Part shown: positions 25,844 to 34,432 of the stretch, piece by piece
Numbering within the stretch: the stretch's first letter is position 1
How the letters are laid out: each line of letters begins with the position of its first letter
From: JAZMZS01 sp045120955
GTDB taxonomy: Bacteria > Bacillota > Clostridia > Oscillospirales > CAG-272
DNA: 64,000 bases
Assembly (NCBI GenBank): GCA_045120955.1
Contig: JBGVFH010000048.1
Coordinates: 3,437 to 67,436, forward strand
Direction of reading: 5' to 3'
The notes under the pieces: model-generated
The model's database searches: none
The model's input: the letters and a program-made list of their open reading frames with translations, nothing else
Told to the model about the DNA's origin: nothing
Program-made: the position numbers and the translations under genes

Positions 25844-25946
25844 TTCACGGATCCTAACTCGCCTTTTTTTGCACAGCTTCTGTAACAGAAAAACAACGAT
25901 AGGCAAGAGGATGGGCGGCACTGTGTCCCCTCTTTTTATATTTTTT
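25832..25946 (+). repeat. Dispersed intergenic element, copy A
   Basis: Contains GCATAGGAAATTTTCACGG, then ATCCTAACTCGCC and GCACAGCTTC, and ends in a hairpin AAGAGG...CCTCTT (25905-25932) with a T run. It aligns over about 85 bases with copy B at 47287-47409. The core also occurs on the minus strand at 32381-32409. It follows a hairpin, and it overlaps the 3' end of ispG by a few bases. Confidence 0.75.
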
Positions 25947-27015
25947 TCAGCTCGTCGACAAGCTTTGATATTATCAGGTCCTCCGGAATTTTCTCGATTA
26001 TCTTTCCGTGCTTAAAGAATACAGCCTCTCCTATTCCGCCCGCAATTCCTATATCTGCCTCTCTTGCTTCACCCGGACCGTTTACAACACAGCCCATGAG
26101 TGCAACTTTTGCTTTGATATGGCGAAGAGAATTGTCGTCTACCGCTTTCTCAAAGCTTTGGAGCAACGAGATAAGGTCGATTTTTGTTCTGCCACAGGTA
26201 GGGCAAGCCACTATTTCGAGACCCTTTCGGCTGTCAAGCTCAAGCGAGCTTAAAATGTTCTTTGCGGCGTAAATTTCTTTTACGGGGTCTGCGGTAAGCG
26301 AAACACGTATCGTGTCACCTATCCCTTCCGAGAGCAAAGCGCCGATGCCGACCGCACTTTTGATAGCTCCCGTCTCTGCTCCTCCTGCCTCGGTAACACC
26401 GAGATGGAGCGGATAGCTGCACATACCTGCAAGCTTTCTGTAGGACAGTATGGTAGAGAGCGGACTTGATGCTTTTACCGATATAACAATATCGGTAAAG
26501 TCGAACTTTTCGAGAAGGGATGCGTGATACATTGCGCTTTCACACAGAGCATCGGGGGTAGGAGAGCCGTACTTTTCAAGTATGTGCTTTTCAACAGAGC
26601 CGCTGTTGACACCGATTCTGATAGGGATGTTGTGTCTTTTACAGCAATCAGCTACCGCTTTTACTCTGTCGTCCGAGCCGATGTTACCGGGGTTTATTCT
26701 TATCTTATCAATACCTTCTTCTGCTGCGGCAAGCGCTATCTTGTAATCAAAGTGTATGTCTCCGACGACAGGGATCTTGATATTCGGGTCGTTTTTCAGA
26801 GCTTTGACTGTTTTAACCGCTTCTGTATCCGGTAAGGTTATGCGTACAATGTCACAGCCTGCTTCCTGCAGGCGTAATATCTGCTCTGTTGTAGCGCTAA
26901 TGTCATGAGTGTCGGTGTTTGTCATTGATTGAATGATGATGGGAGCAAATGCACCGACTTCAACACTTCCTACCGTTACTTTTTTACTCTGTCTTCTAAT
27001 AATACTATCGTTCAT
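25936..27015 (-). CDS. ispG: 4-hydroxy-3-methylbut-2-en-1-yl diphosphate synthase IspG (GcpE)
   Basis: The penultimate enzyme of the MEP isoprenoid pathway; an iron-sulphur protein that converts MEcPP to HMBPP. The 359-residue product has the TIM-barrel start PIIIQSMTNTDTHD, the segment VGDIHFDYKIAL and INPGNIG. The C-terminal [4Fe-4S] ligands lie in CPTCGR and GCVVNGPGEA. The start is ATG after AGGTG. It is the last gene of the minus-strand cluster that also holds dxr, 15 bases after rseP, so two MEP enzymes are co-expressed with uppS, which uses their product. Confidence 0.97.
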   Translation of the reverse strand: MNDSIIRRQSKKVTVGSVEVGAFAPIIIQSMTNTDTHDISATTEQILRLQEAGCDIVRITLPDTEAVKTVKALKNDPNIKIPVVGDIHFDYKIALAAAEEGIDKIRINPGNIGSDDRVKAVADCCKRHNIPIRIGVNSGSVEKHILEKYGSPTPDALCESAMYHASLLEKFDFTDIVISVKASSPLSTILSYRKLAGMCSYPLHLGVTEAGGAETGAIKSAVGIGALLSEGIGDTIRVSLTADPVKEIYAAKNILSSLELDSRKGLEIVACPTCGRTKIDLISLLQSFEKAVDDNSLRHIKAKVALMGCVVNGPGEAREADIGIAGGIGEAVFFKHGKIIEKIPEDLIISKLVDELKKI

Positions 27016-27030
27016 TTTTACACCTGTGTT

Positions 27031-28104
27031 TTATTTGAAAATGAGTCCCCACACGTCTTTGAGCGAGATCAAAAGCATAAATAAAAGTAAAAAGTACATT
27101 CCGAATGCATGGATGTAGTTTTCGATCTTTGATGGGATAGGGCGTCTGAATATCATTTCGAACAAAATAAAGAACAATCTGCCGCCGTCAAGTGCGGGGA
27201 TTGGCAGTAAGTTCATAACGCCGAGATTGATACATATTACTGCCGCTATATATATGACGGAAGAATAGTCCTTGGTCTGTACTGCGGTGTCCGTCGCATC
27301 CACTATAGTTTCGGTAATGCCGACAGGACCTGATACAGCCTCGACTCCGTATCTTCCGCTTATTAAATCAAAAAGTGACTCCCAAACCATACGCACGGTC
27401 AGCATCGAGCGTTGTGCCGTATGCAAAATAACCTTGCCAAAGCTTGCACGCTCGCTTTTGATTATAAAGTCCATACTGCCGAATTCTACTCCGTTAGATA
27501 CTTCTGTCGGAAATACCACGTCCTCGAGTACCACACGTTCTCCTGCACGTTCAACCGTTATATCAAGCGGCTCAGTGCCTTTACGCATTATCTCGTAGCT
27601 TACGTCATATGCGTTGTGAGTTCTTTTTTCGTTTATCTTGATTATCGTGTCACCGGGCATGATGCCGTATTGATCCGAGGTTATTTCGTAGCTTGCATTT
27701 TCAGCGTAGCCGTAAACGGTATTTGTATAAATTCCACCCGAGGATGCGCTGAAAGCTACAAGCCAAAGCATCAGTAAAAATCCGAAGATAAGGTTTACTG
27801 CGGCGCCTGCGGCAACTATAATAAATCTCTGCCATGCCGGCTTTTTTGAAAGGGCATTTGGGTCATCCGACTCCTCGTTTTCTCCCACCATGCTGACATA
27901 TCCGCCGATAGGGAAGAGGCGCAGAGAATACATAATGCCTGTTTTCTTTGATGTCTTGCTGATGATACTTTTGCCCATTCCGATAGAAAACTCTGTTATC
28001 GAGACTTTGAAAAGGCGGGCGAACAGGTAATGTCCGAGCTCGTGTATAAAGATCAGTATACCGAACATTAAAACTGCAAGTATGATATAAAGAAAGGTGC
28101 TCAC
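27031..28104 (-). CDS. rseP: Site-2 metalloprotease RseP (RIP protease)
   Basis: An intramembrane zinc protease that cuts anti-sigma factors and signal-peptide remnants. The 357-residue membrane protein has HELGH in the first membrane segment (FIHELGHYLFARLF) and a PDZ-like region at about 120-200 (MPGDTIIKINEKRT). It also has the GPVGI motif and the third-ligand motif NLLPIPALDGG. Hydrophobic segments occur at about 3-20, 95-118, 285-300 and 335-352. The start codon appears to be GTG with a weak GTGAG site, only 7 bases after dxr, so coupling to dxr is likely. The order dxr-rseP-ispG is typical of Clostridia. Confidence 0.95.
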   Translation of the reverse strand: MSTFLYIILAVLMFGILIFIHELGHYLFARLFKVSITEFSIGMGKSIISKTSKKTGIMYSLRLFPIGGYVSMVGENEESDDPNALSKKPAWQRFIIVAAGAAVNLIFGFLLMLWLVAFSASSGGIYTNTVYGYAENASYEITSDQYGIMPGDTIIKINEKRTHNAYDVSYEIMRKGTEPLDITVERAGERVVLEDVVFPTEVSNGVEFGSMDFIIKSERASFGKVILHTAQRSMLTVRMVWESLFDLISGRYGVEAVSGPVGITETIVDATDTAVQTKDYSSVIYIAAVICINLGVMNLLPIPALDGGRLFFILFEMIFRRPIPSKIENYIHAFGMYFLLLFMLLISLKDVWGLIFK

Positions 28105-28111
28105 GCTTTAC

Positions 28112-29287
28112 TCACTTTCTGCTTAAAAATTCGTTTGTATATATTCTTGCTTCTTTGTCAATTTCAAAAAGTCGGTCAACGTCGTATATCTGCTCTGTGC
28201 TCATGTATCTCTCTGTGGTGTTTATGACAGAGTCCATGAGAGTGCCGAAGGATATTCTTTCTTTTAAAAACTCTGCTACTGCTACCTCGTTTGCCGCATT
28301 CATAGCGCAGGGAGCAGGGCTGTTTGAGTCAGCCGCTTTGTATGCAAGTCTAAGCAGCGGGAACGTATCATAGTCCGGCTTTGCGAAGGTCAGTTTACCC
28401 AAAGAGGCAAAGTCGAGCTCGGGGGTAACTGATACCGTCCTGTGCGGATGTGTTATTGCATATTGAACGCACAGACTCATATCGGGTGCGGAGAGCTCGG
28501 CAATGACGGTATTATCAATATATTCAACCATAGAGTGGATTATACTTTCGCGGTGAACGACTACCTCGACATTCTGGGGCTTTACTCCGAAAAGATGAAC
28601 AGCTTCTATCACCTCAAAGCCTTTGTTCATCAGAGAAGCGCTGTCAACGGTGATCTTTGCACCCATCTTCCATGTCGGGTGAGCAAGTGCGTCAGCTTTT
28701 GTAACAGAGAGAAGCTGTTGCTTTGTATATCCGAAAAAGGGACCGCCTGATGCTGTGAGCAACAGCTTTTTGATGTTTCTTTTGTCAGAAGCACCGATGG
28801 ATTGAAATATTGCGCTGTGCTCGCTGTCCACGGGAATGATCTCGCTTTTATATTCGTCGGACAGTGCCATCACTTTGTGCCCTGCGCACACAAGGCTTTC
28901 TTTGTTTGAGAGAGCACATCTTTTTCTGCTTTTTATAATGGCGATGGTCGGCTTTAGTCCTGCAACACCCAAGATGGCGTTAACTATAACATCCGCATCT
29001 GAGCTTGATATCATTTCGAGGATTCCGTCCATGCCCGAGTAAATCTTCGTATCCGTATCAGCGACGAGAAGCGACAGCTCTTTTGCCGCTTGTTCATCTG
29101 CCATGGCAGCCGCTCTCGGGTGAAACTCTCTTATTTGCTTTTCTATGCTTTTTACATCTTTGTTTGCGCTGATACAGTCAAGTTTAATTTTATGCGCTCT
29201 GACAACATCAAGCGCCTGAGTGCCCACAGACCCTGTCGAGCCAAGCACTCCTACTGTGTGTGAAGAATAATCGAATAAGTTGTCCAT
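28112..29287 (-). CDS. dxr: 1-deoxy-D-xylulose 5-phosphate reductoisomerase Dxr (IspC)
   Basis: The first committed enzyme of the MEP pathway; reduces and rearranges DXP to MEP with NADPH. The 391-residue protein has the nucleotide-binding GVLGSTGSVGTQAL, the NKESLV segment and the metal-binding VDSEHSAIFQ. The loop with LTASGGPF and the MNKGFEVIEA segment are also clear. The ATG at 29287 follows GATGAGGTG; the frame is open 15 codons further upstream without a better site. It lies 23 bases downstream of cdsA in the cluster. Confidence 0.97.
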   Translation of the reverse strand: MDNLFDYSSHTVGVLGSTGSVGTQALDVVRAHKIKLDCISANKDVKSIEKQIREFHPRAAAMADEQAAKELSLLVADTDTKIYSGMDGILEMISSSDADVIVNAILGVAGLKPTIAIIKSRKRCALSNKESLVCAGHKVMALSDEYKSEIIPVDSEHSAIFQSIGASDKRNIKKLLLTASGGPFFGYTKQQLLSVTKADALAHPTWKMGAKITVDSASLMNKGFEVIEAVHLFGVKPQNVEVVVHRESIIHSMVEYIDNTVIAELSAPDMSLCVQYAITHPHRTVSVTPELDFASLGKLTFAKPDYDTFPLLRLAYKAADSNSPAPCAMNAANEVAVAEFLKERISFGTLMDSVINTTERYMSTEQIYDVDRLFEIDKEARIYTNEFLSRK

Positions 29288-29310
29288 CGTACACCTCATC
29301 TTTATGCCTG

Positions 29311-30129
29311 TTATTTTGCGGCTATGTAGCAAAGAAGATATAAAACGGGCGCTACGGCAATTATGGAGTCGAAGCGGTCAAGCACGCCGCCATGCCCCGG
29401 GAAGATAGTTCCGTAGTCTTTTGTTCCGTATTTTCTCTTGACAGCAGATGCGGTAAGGTCGCCCAGCTGCGATACAAGTGAAGCAAAAAAGCCTATAACA
29501 GCGAACATTATCGGGTTTAACTCAACGGAGAAATGCTCAGACAGTACAAAGCCGTAAAGTACAAAACAAAGTGTACACAAAATGACACCGCCGATAGAGC
29601 CTTCGACCGTTTTTTTGGGGCTGATAACAGGGGAAAGCTTATGCTTTCCGAAAAGCATTCCTGTAAAATATGCAAAAATATCTGTGATCCATGCACCGAT
29701 TATGGCAAGAATGAAGAGATACTCCCCGTTTTCAAGATCACGCAAAAGTACAATGCTTCCAAAGCCCGTACTGATATACACCGTCATCAGAGCCGTCTTT
29801 GCGACATCGTCAATGCTGATGTTATTGTTTGTAAACACGGTGAGTGCAAACATATAAAAAACGTATACGGTCATAAGTGCTGCCGCAAGAAAAAGATCAT
29901 TCTCAAAAAATGTATATCTGAGCACTATCGGCACGCATGCACCGACAGCCATTGAGGGGATGAGTATGGCATTGATATTTCTTTGACCGAAGCATTTTAC
30001 TATCTCATATACAGCTATGCTGGAGAGCAATGCACATAAAACGGGCAGTACGAAGGTTCCGGATAAAAGAATACCGGGGATAAGTATGAACACGACCAAT
30101 ATGACGCCGGTAATTATTCGAGTAATCAT
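29311..30129 (-). CDS. cdsA: Phosphatidate cytidylyltransferase CdsA
   Basis: A membrane enzyme that makes CDP-diacylglycerol from phosphatidate and CTP, the branch point to phosphatidylglycerol and cardiolipin. The 272-residue protein has about eight hydrophobic segments. The family signature near the C-terminus is in two parts: SPKKTVEGSIGG and QLGDLTASAVKRKYGTKDYG, followed by FPGHGGVLDRFDS. The start is ATG after AAGGATG. It lies between uppS and dxr in the standard order. Confidence 0.96.
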   Translation of the reverse strand: MITRIITGVILVVFILIPGILLSGTFVLPVLCALLSSIAVYEIVKCFGQRNINAILIPSMAVGACVPIVLRYTFFENDLFLAAALMTVYVFYMFALTVFTNNNISIDDVAKTALMTVYISTGFGSIVLLRDLENGEYLFILAIIGAWITDIFAYFTGMLFGKHKLSPVISPKKTVEGSIGGVILCTLCFVLYGFVLSEHFSVELNPIMFAVIGFFASLVSQLGDLTASAVKRKYGTKDYGTIFPGHGGVLDRFDSIIAVAPVLYLLCYIAAK

Positions 30130-30160
30130 ATGACATCCTTAACTAATTGTATTTTTACGC

Positions 30161-30880
30161 TCAAAGTGCTCCGTATCGGCGCTTTCTGCTGTAAAACTCT
30201 TTGACGGCAGTATCAACATCGCTGTGCGTCATGTCAGGCCACAGAGTTTTTGTAAAATAAAGCTCGGCATATTCTGCCTGCCACAGCATAAAATTTGAGA
30301 GCCGCAGATCTCCGCCTGTTCTTACGATAAGATCGGGATACGGACTTTGATAAGTGTAGAGAGAGGAATCGATATCTTCTTTTGTAATATGAGTTTTTCC
30401 TTGCGAGATGAGCTTGTTTACCGCATAGACTATCTCGTCGTGAGAGCCGTAATTGAGCGCAATGTTGAGTATTCTTTCACGCTCACGGGCAAGTGACTCG
30501 ACATATTCCATTCTTTGCCTCATGCTGTCTGAGAAAACACTTTTATCACCGAGGAAAACTATGCGGAAATTTTTCTGGGAAAGCTCCTCTTCCGCCTCTC
30601 CGAGATATTTTAGAAGCAGATCCATAATAGCGTCGATCTCATGCTTTGGACGCTTCCAGTTTTCGGTAGAAAAAGCATAGACTGTGACGTGCTTTATCCC
30701 TATATCGCCGCAATATTCGACCAAGTCCTTAAATACCTCAGCACCCTTTCTGTGACCGAATTCTCTCGGAAGCCCCTTGCTCGTTGCCCATCTCCCGTTT
30801 CCGTCCATGATAAAAGCAATGTGTTGCAGTTTTTCATCAACATGAGTTATATTTTGTTTTTTTTCTTTTTTAAAAAACAT
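30161..30880 (-). CDS. uppS: Undecaprenyl diphosphate synthase UppS
   Basis: A cis-prenyltransferase that makes the C55 lipid carrier for peptidoglycan and wall glycans. The 239-residue protein has the N-terminal HIAFIMDGNGRWA with the catalytic Asp, the GHRKG motif and YAFSTENWKRP. It ends with the substrate motifs DLIVRTGGDLRLSNF and FTKTLWPD. The start is ATG after AGGTG. A hairpin lies in the 58-base gap after frr and may weaken read-through into uppS. Confidence 0.96.
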   Translation of the reverse strand: MFFKKEKKQNITHVDEKLQHIAFIMDGNGRWATSKGLPREFGHRKGAEVFKDLVEYCGDIGIKHVTVYAFSTENWKRPKHEIDAIMDLLLKYLGEAEEELSQKNFRIVFLGDKSVFSDSMRQRMEYVESLARERERILNIALNYGSHDEIVYAVNKLISQGKTHITKEDIDSSLYTYQSPYPDLIVRTGGDLRLSNFMLWQAEYAELYFTKTLWPDMTHSDVDTAVKEFYSRKRRYGAL

Positions 30881-30897
30881 ATATACACCTATAAAAT

Positions 30898-30930
30898 CGG
30901 CAAAAGCAACAAAAAATGCTGCTTTTGCCG
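30898..30930 (-). terminator. Intra-operon attenuator-like hairpin between frr and uppS
   Basis: CGGCAAAAGC (30898-30907) pairs perfectly with GCTTTTGCCG (30921-30930). On the minus strand it is followed by ATTTTATAG, a weak T tract, so termination is probably partial. Confidence 0.55.
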
Positions 30931-30938
30931 TAATATGA

Positions 30939-31493
30939 TCAAACAGTCATTATTTCCTTTGTTTTATCAGCAGTAATAGAGTCTATTTCCTTTATGATCT
31001 TGTCTGTTGCATCCTGAATGTTCTTTTCGGAAGCCTTCTGCTCGTCCTCTGTCATCTCGCCGTTTTTCTTCATGTCCTTAGCCTTGTCGTTGGCATCACG
31101 ACGGATGTTTCTGATAGCTACCTTTGCATCCTCGCCCATCTTGGAGATCTGTTTTGAAAGTTCACGTCTCTTTTCTTCCGTAGGAGGCTGGAAGGTAAGT
31201 CTGATAACTTTGCCGTCACTGATAGGTGTAATGCCGATGTCAGATGCAAGAAGAGCCTTCTCGATCACCTTTACGGTCGAAGCGTCCCAAGGCTGGATCG
31301 CAAGTGTGCGTGCGTCGGGCATGCTGACCTGAGCCATCTGCGGAATGGGTGTAGGGGTACCGTAATAGTCAGCGCAAACACGGTTGAGTATATCGGGGTT
31401 TGCTCTGCCTGCACGGATGTAGCTGAGTTCCTTTACATATGAGTCAACACTCTTTTTCATTTTAGCTTCAAATTCTTTGGTATCAAGTTTCAT
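30939..31493 (-). CDS. frr: Ribosome recycling factor
   Basis: Splits post-termination ribosomes with EF-G. The 184-residue protein has the normal length, the conserved start FEAKMKKSVDSYVKELSYIRAGRANP and the core YYGTPTPIPQMAQVS. The ending RNIRRDANDKAKDMKKNGEM is also typical. The start is ATG after AAGGAG. It follows pyrH at 48 bases, as is usual for the family. Confidence 0.97.
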   Translation of the reverse strand: MKLDTKEFEAKMKKSVDSYVKELSYIRAGRANPDILNRVCADYYGTPTPIPQMAQVSMPDARTLAIQPWDASTVKVIEKALLASDIGITPISDGKVIRLTFQPPTEEKRRELSKQISKMGEDAKVAIRNIRRDANDKAKDMKKNGEMTEDEQKASEKNIQDATDKIIKEIDSITADKTKEIMTV

Positions 31494-31541
31494 TTTGATA
31501 TTCTCCTTGTGTGTTTTTTTACAGTTTTATTATGATGTATA

Positions 31542-32246
31542 TTATTTAACAAGTGTGCCTATCTGTTCACCCATTACCGCTCTGTAAATGTTTTCGGGGT
31601 CTGCAAGACCAAAGCAAAGTATCGGGATGTTGTTTTCCATAGCAAAAGCGGTAGCTGTAGAGTCCATGGCTTTGAGTCCTCTTGCGAGCATATCGGCATA
31701 TGTTATATTATCAAGCTTTACAGCGCTCGGATCGAGTCTGGGGTCTGCTGTGTAAATTGCATCTATGTTTTTTGCAAACAGAACCATGTCTGCTTCTATC
31801 TCTGCCGCTCTGTGAACTGCCGCTGTATCGGTGGAGAAGTAGGGAAGTCCGAGACCGCCTGCAAAGATGACGATCTTATCTTTGAGCATTTCTATAGCAT
31901 TTCTCTTTGTAAACATTTGAGCAAAGGGAAGCATGTTTACCGAGCTGAGCACTTCTGCGTCCATTCCGTTTCTTATAAATGCATCTTTGAGAGCGAGTGC
32001 ATTTATTGATGTGGCAAGCATTCCCATGTGGTCAGCCGTTGTCTGATCCATATTGATGCCCTGTCTGCCGCGCCATATGTTTCCTGCTCCTACTATTACA
32101 GCGATCTCCACGCCGCTTTCTCTGCATCTTTTGAGCACAGACGAAACCGTATCTATAAATTCATGGTTGAGAATTGAGTCAACACCCTGTGCAAGTGCTT
32201 CGCCCGAGAGCTTTAGCAATATTCTTTTGTATTTTGGAGTAGCCAT
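31542..32246 (-). CDS. pyrH: UMP kinase
   Basis: Phosphorylates UMP to UDP for RNA, DNA and sugar-nucleotide synthesis. The 234-residue amino-acid-kinase-fold protein has the start YKRILLKLSGEAL, the glycine-rich VIVGAGNIWRGR, GMLATSINALAL and the substrate motif FSTDTAAVHRA. The ATG at 32246 follows AAAGGAACAAG; an in-frame TTG at 32261 would fall over that site. It is separated from tsf by a terminator and about 220 bases, so it likely has its own promoter in addition to any read-through. Confidence 0.96.
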   Translation of the reverse strand: MATPKYKRILLKLSGEALAQGVDSILNHEFIDTVSSVLKRCRESGVEIAVIVGAGNIWRGRQGINMDQTTADHMGMLATSINALALKDAFIRNGMDAEVLSSVNMLPFAQMFTKRNAIEMLKDKIVIFAGGLGLPYFSTDTAAVHRAAEIEADMVLFAKNIDAIYTADPRLDPSAVKLDNITYADMLARGLKAMDSTATAFAMENNIPILCFGLADPENIYRAVMGEQIGTLVK

Positions 32247-32380
32247 ACTTGTTCCTTTCAAAGTATCAAATAGTCATTCTAATATATTTTATAATATAAA
32301 AGTAATTTTGTAAATATACATCTTGAAAATTTTTGAAACTTTTAACATTTAATTTGTTTTTAGTAAAGTATTGTCTTACT

Positions 32381-32409
32381 CGAGCGAGGATCCGTGCGTT
32401 TTTCTATGC
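32381..32409 (-). repeat. Dispersed intergenic element, core copy C
   Basis: On the minus strand the sequence reads GCATAGAAAAACG then CACGGATCCTCGCTCG. This matches the cores of copy A (25832-25862) and copy B (47287-47315). It lies directly after the tsf terminator and its T run, the same arrangement as in copy B. The longer 3' part seen in A and B is not present. Confidence 0.65.
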
Positions 32410-32411
32410 GA

Positions 32412-32446
32412 CAAAAAAACAAAGGCGCAAGCTCACTTGCGCCTTT
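32412..32446 (-). terminator. Terminator of rpsB-tsf
   Basis: AAAGGCGCAAG (32421-32431) pairs with CTTGCGCCTTT (32436-32446) around a 4-base loop. On the minus strand the stem is followed by GTTTTTTTG. Confidence 0.9.
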
Positions 32447-32469
32447 AAGTTTGTGATGTTTATCAAAAA

Positions 32470-33393
32470 TCAGTTGTTAACCATCTTGTTGATTTCTTCA
32501 GCGAAGTTTTCCTCACGCTTCTGAATGCCTTCGCCCTTTTCGTAACGGGTGAAGCCTGTTACAACGATCTTGCCGCCGAATTCCTTAGCTGTTGCGTCAA
32601 CATACGCCTTTACCTTCATGCTGTCGTCCTTAACGTAAGCCTGTTCCATGAGGCAGTTTGAGTCATAGAACTTGCCGATACGTCCGAGAACCATCTTTTC
32701 CTTGATAGCGTCAGGCTTCTTAGCGTTTGCGGGATCGTTTGATATCTGAGTGAGAAGGATAGCCTTTTCTTCTTCGATAACAGAAGCAGGAACAGAATCC
32801 TTGTCAAGATAAGAAACGGGGTAAGCAGCAGCCTGAAGAGCAATATTCTTTGCAAAATCAGCGAAGCCGGGGTTATTGATGCAAACATCGTCAGCGTCAT
32901 AGCTGATAACAACACCGATGCTGCCCATGCCGTGAATGTAAGAGCTTGTAACACCGTTGATGATAGCAAAACGGCGGATAGAGAGCTTTTCACCGATGGT
33001 GAAGATCATCTCCTGCATTTTTGCTTCAACAGTAAGATCTGTATCAAGATATTTAGCTGCCATAAGAGCGTCTACGTCAGCGGGCTTTGAAGCGATGATA
33101 GTCTCAAGAAGTGTCTTTACAAATGCTTTGAAGGATTCGTTCTTAGCAACGAAGTCTGTCTCGGAGTTAACCTCGATCATAGCTGTGCAGTTGTCGATGG
33201 TCATGATGTCAACGATACCGTCAGCAGCTATTCTGTCTGCCTTCTTTGCGGCAACTGCAAGTCCTCTTTCACGAAGAACCTTTACAGCCTCGTCCATATT
33301 TCCGTCAGCCTCAACAAGTGCCTTTTTGCACTCCATCATGCCACAGCCGGTCTTTTTTCTGAGCTCTGCAACCTGTGATGCGGTAATAGCCAT
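32470..33393 (-). CDS. tsf: Elongation factor Ts
   Basis: Nucleotide-exchange factor for EF-Tu. The 307-residue protein has the N-terminal UBA-like part VAELRKKTGCGMMECKKAL, then RGLAVAAKKA, the EF-Tu contact region MIEVNSETDFVAKN and the coiled-coil subdomain, ending KREENFAEEINKM. The start is ATG after AAAGGAG. It lies 42 bases after rpsB. Confidence 0.97.
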   Translation of the reverse strand: MAITASQVAELRKKTGCGMMECKKALVEADGNMDEAVKVLRERGLAVAAKKADRIAADGIVDIMTIDNCTAMIEVNSETDFVAKNESFKAFVKTLLETIIASKPADVDALMAAKYLDTDLTVEAKMQEMIFTIGEKLSIRRFAIINGVTSSYIHGMGSIGVVISYDADDVCINNPGFADFAKNIALQAAAYPVSYLDKDSVPASVIEEEKAILLTQISNDPANAKKPDAIKEKMVLGRIGKFYDSNCLMEQAYVKDDSMKVKAYVDATAKEFGGKIVVTGFTRYEKGEGIQKREENFAEEINKMVNN

Positions 33394-33435
33394 TTTATAT
33401 TCTCCTTTAAGTTGTAATTTCTTTTTAATAAGGAA

Positions 33436-34179
33436 TTATTCAGCAACTTCTTCAGCAGCTGCTTCAGCCTCAACGGTCTCGCCCTCTGTGAACTGCTCGC
33501 CCTGCTTTGCCTCGATAACTGCGTCAGCGAGAACAGAAGAGATGAGCTTGATAGCACGGATAGCGTCGTCGTTTCCGGGAATGATGTAGTCAGCATCGTC
33601 GGGGTCGCAGTTTGTATCAACGATAGCAACGACCGGAATACCGAGCTTCTTTGCTTCGAGAACTGCATTCTTTTCCTTGCGGGGGTCAACTATGAACACT
33701 GCAGAGGGAAGAGCCTCCATGTTCTTGATACCGCCGTAGTTCTTTTCAAGGTCGAAGATTTCCTTCTGCTTTGCGGCAACTTCCTTCTTGGGAAGCATAT
33801 CGAATGTGCCGTCTGCCTGCATCTTTTCAAGATCATTGAGACGGTTGATGGACTTGCGGATGGTCTTGAAGTTTGTGAGCATACCGCCGGGCCAACGAAC
33901 GTTAACATAGTACATACCGCATCTTTCAGCTTCTTCCTTGATGGTGTCAGCTGCCTGCTTCTTTGTACCTACGAAAAGAATGGTTCCGTCCTCAGCTGCG
34001 ATGTTCTGAATGAAGTTGTAAGCTTCCTCGAACTTCTTGACTGTTTTCTGAAGGTCGATAATGTAGATACCGTTTCTTTCAGTGAAGATGTACTCAGCCA
34101 TCTTGGGGTTCCATCTTCTTGTGTGGTGACCGAAATGAACTCCGGCCTCGAGTAACTGCTTGATTGTAATTACGGACAT
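33436..34179 (-). CDS. rpsB: 30S ribosomal protein S2
   Basis: A 247-residue small-subunit protein. The start VITIKQLLEAGVHFGHHTRRWNPKM and the motifs FVGTKKQAADTI, RWPGGMLTNFKT and DTNCDPDDADYIIPGNDDAIRAI are all standard. The C-terminus adds an acidic alanine-rich tail. The ATG at 34179 follows GAAGGAGGG; the frame is open ten codons upstream. It is the first gene of the minus-strand cluster, with its own promoter and a structured leader. Confidence 0.98.
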   Translation of the reverse strand: MSVITIKQLLEAGVHFGHHTRRWNPKMAEYIFTERNGIYIIDLQKTVKKFEEAYNFIQNIAAEDGTILFVGTKKQAADTIKEEAERCGMYYVNVRWPGGMLTNFKTIRKSINRLNDLEKMQADGTFDMLPKKEVAAKQKEIFDLEKNYGGIKNMEALPSAVFIVDPRKEKNAVLEAKKLGIPVVAIVDTNCDPDDADYIIPGNDDAIRAIKLISSVLADAVIEAKQGEQFTEGETVEAEAAAEEVAE

Positions 34180-34206
34180 AATAGCCCTCCTTCGGTTATT
34201 TTCCAC

Positions 34207-34258
34207 CATACCGCTATCACTCGTCAGCCAAAAGGCACCGGACGAAAAACACGGTATG
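34207..34258 (-). promoter_or_regulatory. Candidate structured leader of rpsB
   Basis: Nested pairing is visible in the ~120-base leader: CATACCG (34207-34213) with CGGTATG (34252-34258), CGTC (34222-34225) with GACG (34241-34244), and GCC/GGC around an AAAA loop. It ends 28 bases before the start codon, so it would not hide the ribosome site. It may be an S2-binding autoregulatory leader; this is inferred from its place only. Confidence 0.45.
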
Positions 34259-34304
34259 TGTGTGTTTTAGTCATGCATCGGGCAGTTCCGACACACGCCT
34301 ATCT

Positions 34305-34333
34305 ATAATATCATAATTACAATAAACTTTCAA
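34305..34333 (-). promoter_or_regulatory. Sigma-A-type promoter of rpsB-tsf
   Basis: Minus strand: TTGAAA (34333-34328), a 17-bp spacer and TATTAT (34310-34305). The predicted leader to the rpsB start is about 120 bases. The 309-base rpsB-polC gap holds this promoter, the leader hairpin and the polC promoter, and nothing else that I recognise. Confidence 0.75.
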
Positions 34334-34402
34334 TCACTTATAAACTTATTAACAAAAAGTTTACAATTTAAAATTGGGATGGTTAAAAATTAAAATTCGA
34401 CC

Positions 34403-34432
34403 TTGATATGCGTAGTAATGCTGTGTTATAAT
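34403..34432 (+). promoter_or_regulatory. Sigma-A-type promoter of polC
   Basis: TTGATA (34403-34408), an 18-bp spacer and TATAAT (34427-34432), about 57 bases before the polC start. Confidence 0.7.
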
